A stretch of 14,818 nucleotides of DNA from contig KI543196.1 of assembly GCA_000496215.1 (NCBI GenBank), positions 55,086 through 69,903 on the forward strand, given 5' to 3'. The DNA is from an uncultured archaeon A07HN63. Its GTDB lineage: Archaea > Halobacteriota > Halobacteria > Halobacteriales > Haloferacaceae. The position numbers and the translations under genes are program-made. This document shows, one piece after another, positions 13,401 to 14,818 of this stretch. Position 1 is the first letter of the stretch, and every line of letters begins with the position of its first letter. The notes under the pieces are model-generated. The model searched no databases and was not told the DNA's origin. It saw nothing but the letters and a program-made list of their open reading frames with translations.

Positions 13401-13520
13401 ATGAGTGCATCAAACGAGTCGTTCGGCATGCAGCATCCGACCGTTGTGCCGACCAACTTCGAGTCGACCGACACGACCGACAGCCCCGACGAGGCCGACG
13501 ACGTTGACGAGGCGGCGTGA
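13401..13520 (+). CDS. Small acidic protein of unknown function, 39 residues
   Basis: ATG at 13401 opens a 39-residue reading frame, MSASNESFGMQHPTVVPTNF..., whose second half is acidic (DTTDSPDEADDVDEAA). Its third-codon GC content and acidity match the real genes around it. A TATA-like box (taattattt, about 13362-13370) lies 30-35 bases upstream and a perfect 9-base hairpin follows the stop at 13536-13560, so it has its own promoter and 3' structure. I do not recognise the family. The N-terminal third is Asn/Ser-rich and the rest is likely disordered. It could be a small regulatory protein; an unrelated short frame is the alternative. Confidence 0.55.
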   Translation: MSASNESFGMQHPTVVPTNFESTDTTDSPDEADDVDEAA

Positions 13521-13535
13521 TCGGTCGAGGACGGT

Positions 13536-13560
13536 TGATCGGCCGACCGGTGGCCGATCA
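13536..13560 (+). terminator. Hairpin after the small acidic ORF
   Basis: TGATCGGCC and GGCCGATCA form a perfect 9-base stem with a 7-base loop (gaccggt, itself holding ACCGGT). It starts 16 bases after the stop codon. It is not followed by T residues, so a role in 3' end protection or a protein-binding site is equally possible. Confidence 0.4.
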
Positions 13561-13612
13561 GCCGCCCCCGGCACTCGATATCCATCGTAGACCGTGGCCG
13601 CCGCCGAGGCAA

Positions 13613-13625
13613 ACCCATTTTTATC
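13613..13625 (+). promoter_or_regulatory. TATA-like box of the rhomboid gene
   Basis: The T-rich sequence cccatttttatcc is centred about 28 bases before the ATG at 13647. This places transcription start at or near that ATG, favouring it over the GTG codons at 13641 and 13644. Confidence 0.45.
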
Positions 13626-13646
13626 CTGCCGCTGTAGAGAGTGGTG

Positions 13647-14591
13647 ATGGCCAACTGTGACGAGTGTGGCGCCGAGGAGAACATGCCATACCAGTGCAAA
13701 CGGTGTGGGCAGACGTTTTGCGCCGAGCACCGGTTGCCGGAGAACCACGACTGCCCGGCGCTGGGTGACTGGAACGATCCGGATGGCGTCTTCGATAGCG
13801 GGTTCGACGACTCGGTCGAGAACCCCGGCGGCACGTCGAAAGCGTCCCAGATTATCGACAGGGTCAGCAGCACCGGCGGCCCGCTCGGCTACTTCCGTGG
13901 CAACGCAGCCTACGCGTTCCTCGGGCTGATGTGGATCACGTTCCTGCTCGAATGGGTGGTCATAGGGCTGTTCGGACAGGATACGTTCAACGCGATATTC
14001 ACGATCACGACGGCCAATCCGGAATACGTGTGGACGTGGATCATCTCGATTTTCTCGCACTCGCCGGCCGGCCTCTTTCATATCGCCTCCAACAGCATTG
14101 TGCTGTTCTTTTTCGGCCCGCTGGTCGAACGCTACACCGGTTCGAAGAAGTTTGCCCTGCTCTTCATCGGCGCCGGAATGCTCGCCGGCCTCGGACAGAT
14201 CGGTGTCTCGATACTGCTCAACAATCCAGCAGCCGTGCTCGGCGCGAGCGGTGCGGTCTTCGCCGTGCTGGGCGTGCTCACCGTCCTCAAACCGAAGCTG
14301 AAGGTGCTGCTCTTCTTCGTTGTGCCCGTCCCGCTCTACATCCTGACGTTCGGCTTCGCGCTCATTTCGGTCGTCTTCTTCGTCAATCCCGGCGCGGCCA
14401 GCGCGACCGGTATGGGCAACGTCGCCAACTTCGCCCACCTCGTCGGCCTGCTCGTCGGGCTCTGGTACGGCCGCCAGCTCAAGGGTGAGGTACGGGTGCC
14501 GAACCAGATCCAGCTCGGCGGCGGTGGCCCCGGCGGGCCGGGCGGTCCCGGCGGTCCGGGTGGCCCTGGCGGCCCCGGCGGCCGGTTCTGA
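13647..14591 (+). CDS. Rhomboid-family intramembrane serine protease with N-terminal AN1-type zinc finger
   Basis: This 314-residue membrane protein joins two domains. The first 36 residues are an AN1-type zinc finger with all eight ligands: C4, C7, C17, C20, C25, H28, H34 and C36. After a linker, about six hydrophobic segments form the rhomboid core, from GNAAYAFLGLMWITFLLEWV to FAHLVGLLVGLWYG. The catalytic pair is S201 in LGASGAV and H264 in NFAHLVG; HIASNSIVL in an earlier segment supplies the usual His and Asn. It should cleave substrates within the membrane. The C-terminus ends in a Gly-Gly-Pro repeat (about 291-312). The ATG at 13647 is preferred over GTG at 13641 because of the TATA spacing. 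Three bases after its stop a second gene begins, so an operon is likely. AN1-rhomboid fusions are known in haloarchaea. Confidence 0.93.
   Translation: MANCDECGAEENMPYQCKRCGQTFCAEHRLPENHDCPALGDWNDPDGVFDSGFDDSVENPGGTSKASQIIDRVSSTGGPLGYFRGNAAYAFLGLMWITFLLEWVVIGLFGQDTFNAIFTITTANPEYVWTWIISIFSHSPAGLFHIASNSIVLFFFGPLVERYTGSKKFALLFIGAGMLAGLGQIGVSILLNNPAAVLGASGAVFAVLGVLTVLKPKLKVLLFFVVPVPLYILTFGFALISVVFFVNPGAASATGMGNVANFAHLVGLLVGLWYGRQLKGEVRVPNQIQLGGGGPGGPGGPGGPGGPGGPGGRF
14517..14585 (+). repeat. Gly-Gly-Pro coding repeat at the end of the rhomboid gene
   Basis: About six GGP triplets follow QIQL at the C-terminus. Codons differ between units (ggtccc, ggtccg, ggccct, ggcccc), so the repeat is conserved at protein level rather than as identical DNA. 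The tail faces the cytoplasm if the AN1 finger does and the segment count is even. Confidence 0.85.
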
Positions 14592-14594
14592 GTC

Positions 14595-14818
14595 GTGGAG
14601 CCCGTTCGTCCCGAACTCCTGCCGGACCCATCGCTGTCGCGGGAGGCGATGGAATCGCTGCAGCGCGAAATCGCCGACAACGCCGTCTTCGACGACGAGT
14701 TCGACTTCGACCCGACCGCCGTGCAGAGTCTCGTCTGAGCCATCACAGCAACAGTTGACTGCACCACGCCACGCGACACCGACGAATCGGCCGCCAGCGA
14801 CGCGCCGCTTGTCGCCGG
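14595..14818 (+). pseudogene. nfi: Probable endonuclease V, interrupted by an in-frame TGA (partial)
   Basis: GTG at 14595, three bases after the rhomboid stop, opens VEPVRPELLPDPSLSREAME then SLQREIADNAVFDDEFDFDP, which resembles the N-terminus of haloarchaeal endonuclease V, the enzyme that nicks DNA near deaminated bases (inosine). The frame meets TGA at 14736-14738 (codon 48), yet the same frame continues open to the window edge with AITATVDCTTPRDTDESAASD and APLVAG, the sequence that in this family precedes the catalytic VDxxF. So the gene appears to carry a premature stop. Sequencing error, a real nonsense mutation, or a stand-alone 47-residue protein are the alternatives. The catalytic half is outside the window. 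Family assignment is from memory of the N-terminal pattern. Confidence 0.5.

Noticed and set aside
13410..14438. Open frame on the minus strand opposite the rhomboid gene
   Set aside because: It is a shadow of the rhomboid gene, whose catalytic and zinc-binding residues are intact on the plus strand.
14736..14738. Selenocysteine at the TGA of the endonuclease V-like frame
   Set aside because: Haloarchaea are not known to use selenocysteine, and endonuclease V has none at this position.

Overview
The window is high-GC chromosomal DNA from a haloarchaeon (class Halobacteria). The evidence is proteins rich in Asp and Glu, archaeal information-processing genes (TFB, PolX, NreA, RNase HI), the archaeal adaptor CheF, several small families I know only from haloarchaea (DUF5791, DUF5788, DUF5789, DUF7108, DUF7139), and AT-rich TATA-like boxes about 25-30 bases before many start codons, as expected for leaderless or short-leader transcripts. 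The genus cannot be fixed from this sequence.

Layout. Bases 1-254 hold a DUF5791 gene running off the left edge on the minus strand. Bases 453-1119 hold an AbrB-type antitoxin and PIN-domain toxin pair, with a perfect palindrome between TATA box and start. Bases 1236-2588 (minus) hold a phosphodiesterase/alkaline-phosphatase-superfamily enzyme. Bases 2796-5070 (plus) hold a DUF5788 gene and polX, followed by a 25-bp tandem repeat. Bases 5161-6222 (minus) hold a membrane protein with a C-terminal cysteine motif. Bases 6342-7124 (plus) hold DUF5789 and DUF302 genes. Bases 7125-7385 are non-coding with hairpins and a 16-bp imperfect tandem repeat; cheF follows at 7386-8252. Bases 8292-10584 (minus) hold a TFB paralogue and, downstream, nreA, which is frameshifted. 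Bases 10726-12052 (plus) hold rnhA overlapping a DUF7108 gene. Bases 12072-12425 (minus) hold a PadR-type regulator. A 311-bp AT-rich palindrome-bearing intergenic region separates it from ppa (12737-13267). Then come a small acidic ORF (13401-13520), an AN1-finger rhomboid protease (13647-14591), and the start of a probable endonuclease V gene with an in-frame stop, running off the right edge.

The region is mostly housekeeping. DNA maintenance recurs (PolX, NreA, RNase HI, probable endonuclease V), mixed with transcription (TFB, PadR), phosphate metabolism (pyrophosphatase, phosphodiesterase) and signalling to the archaellum (CheF). There is no IS element, CRISPR array, rRNA or tRNA that I could recognise. 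The most notable points are the TFB that has lost all four zinc-ribbon cysteines, two DNA-repair genes that each appear interrupted, the structured leader-like region before cheF, and the palindromes before abrB and ppa. I see no clear undescribed multi-gene system.
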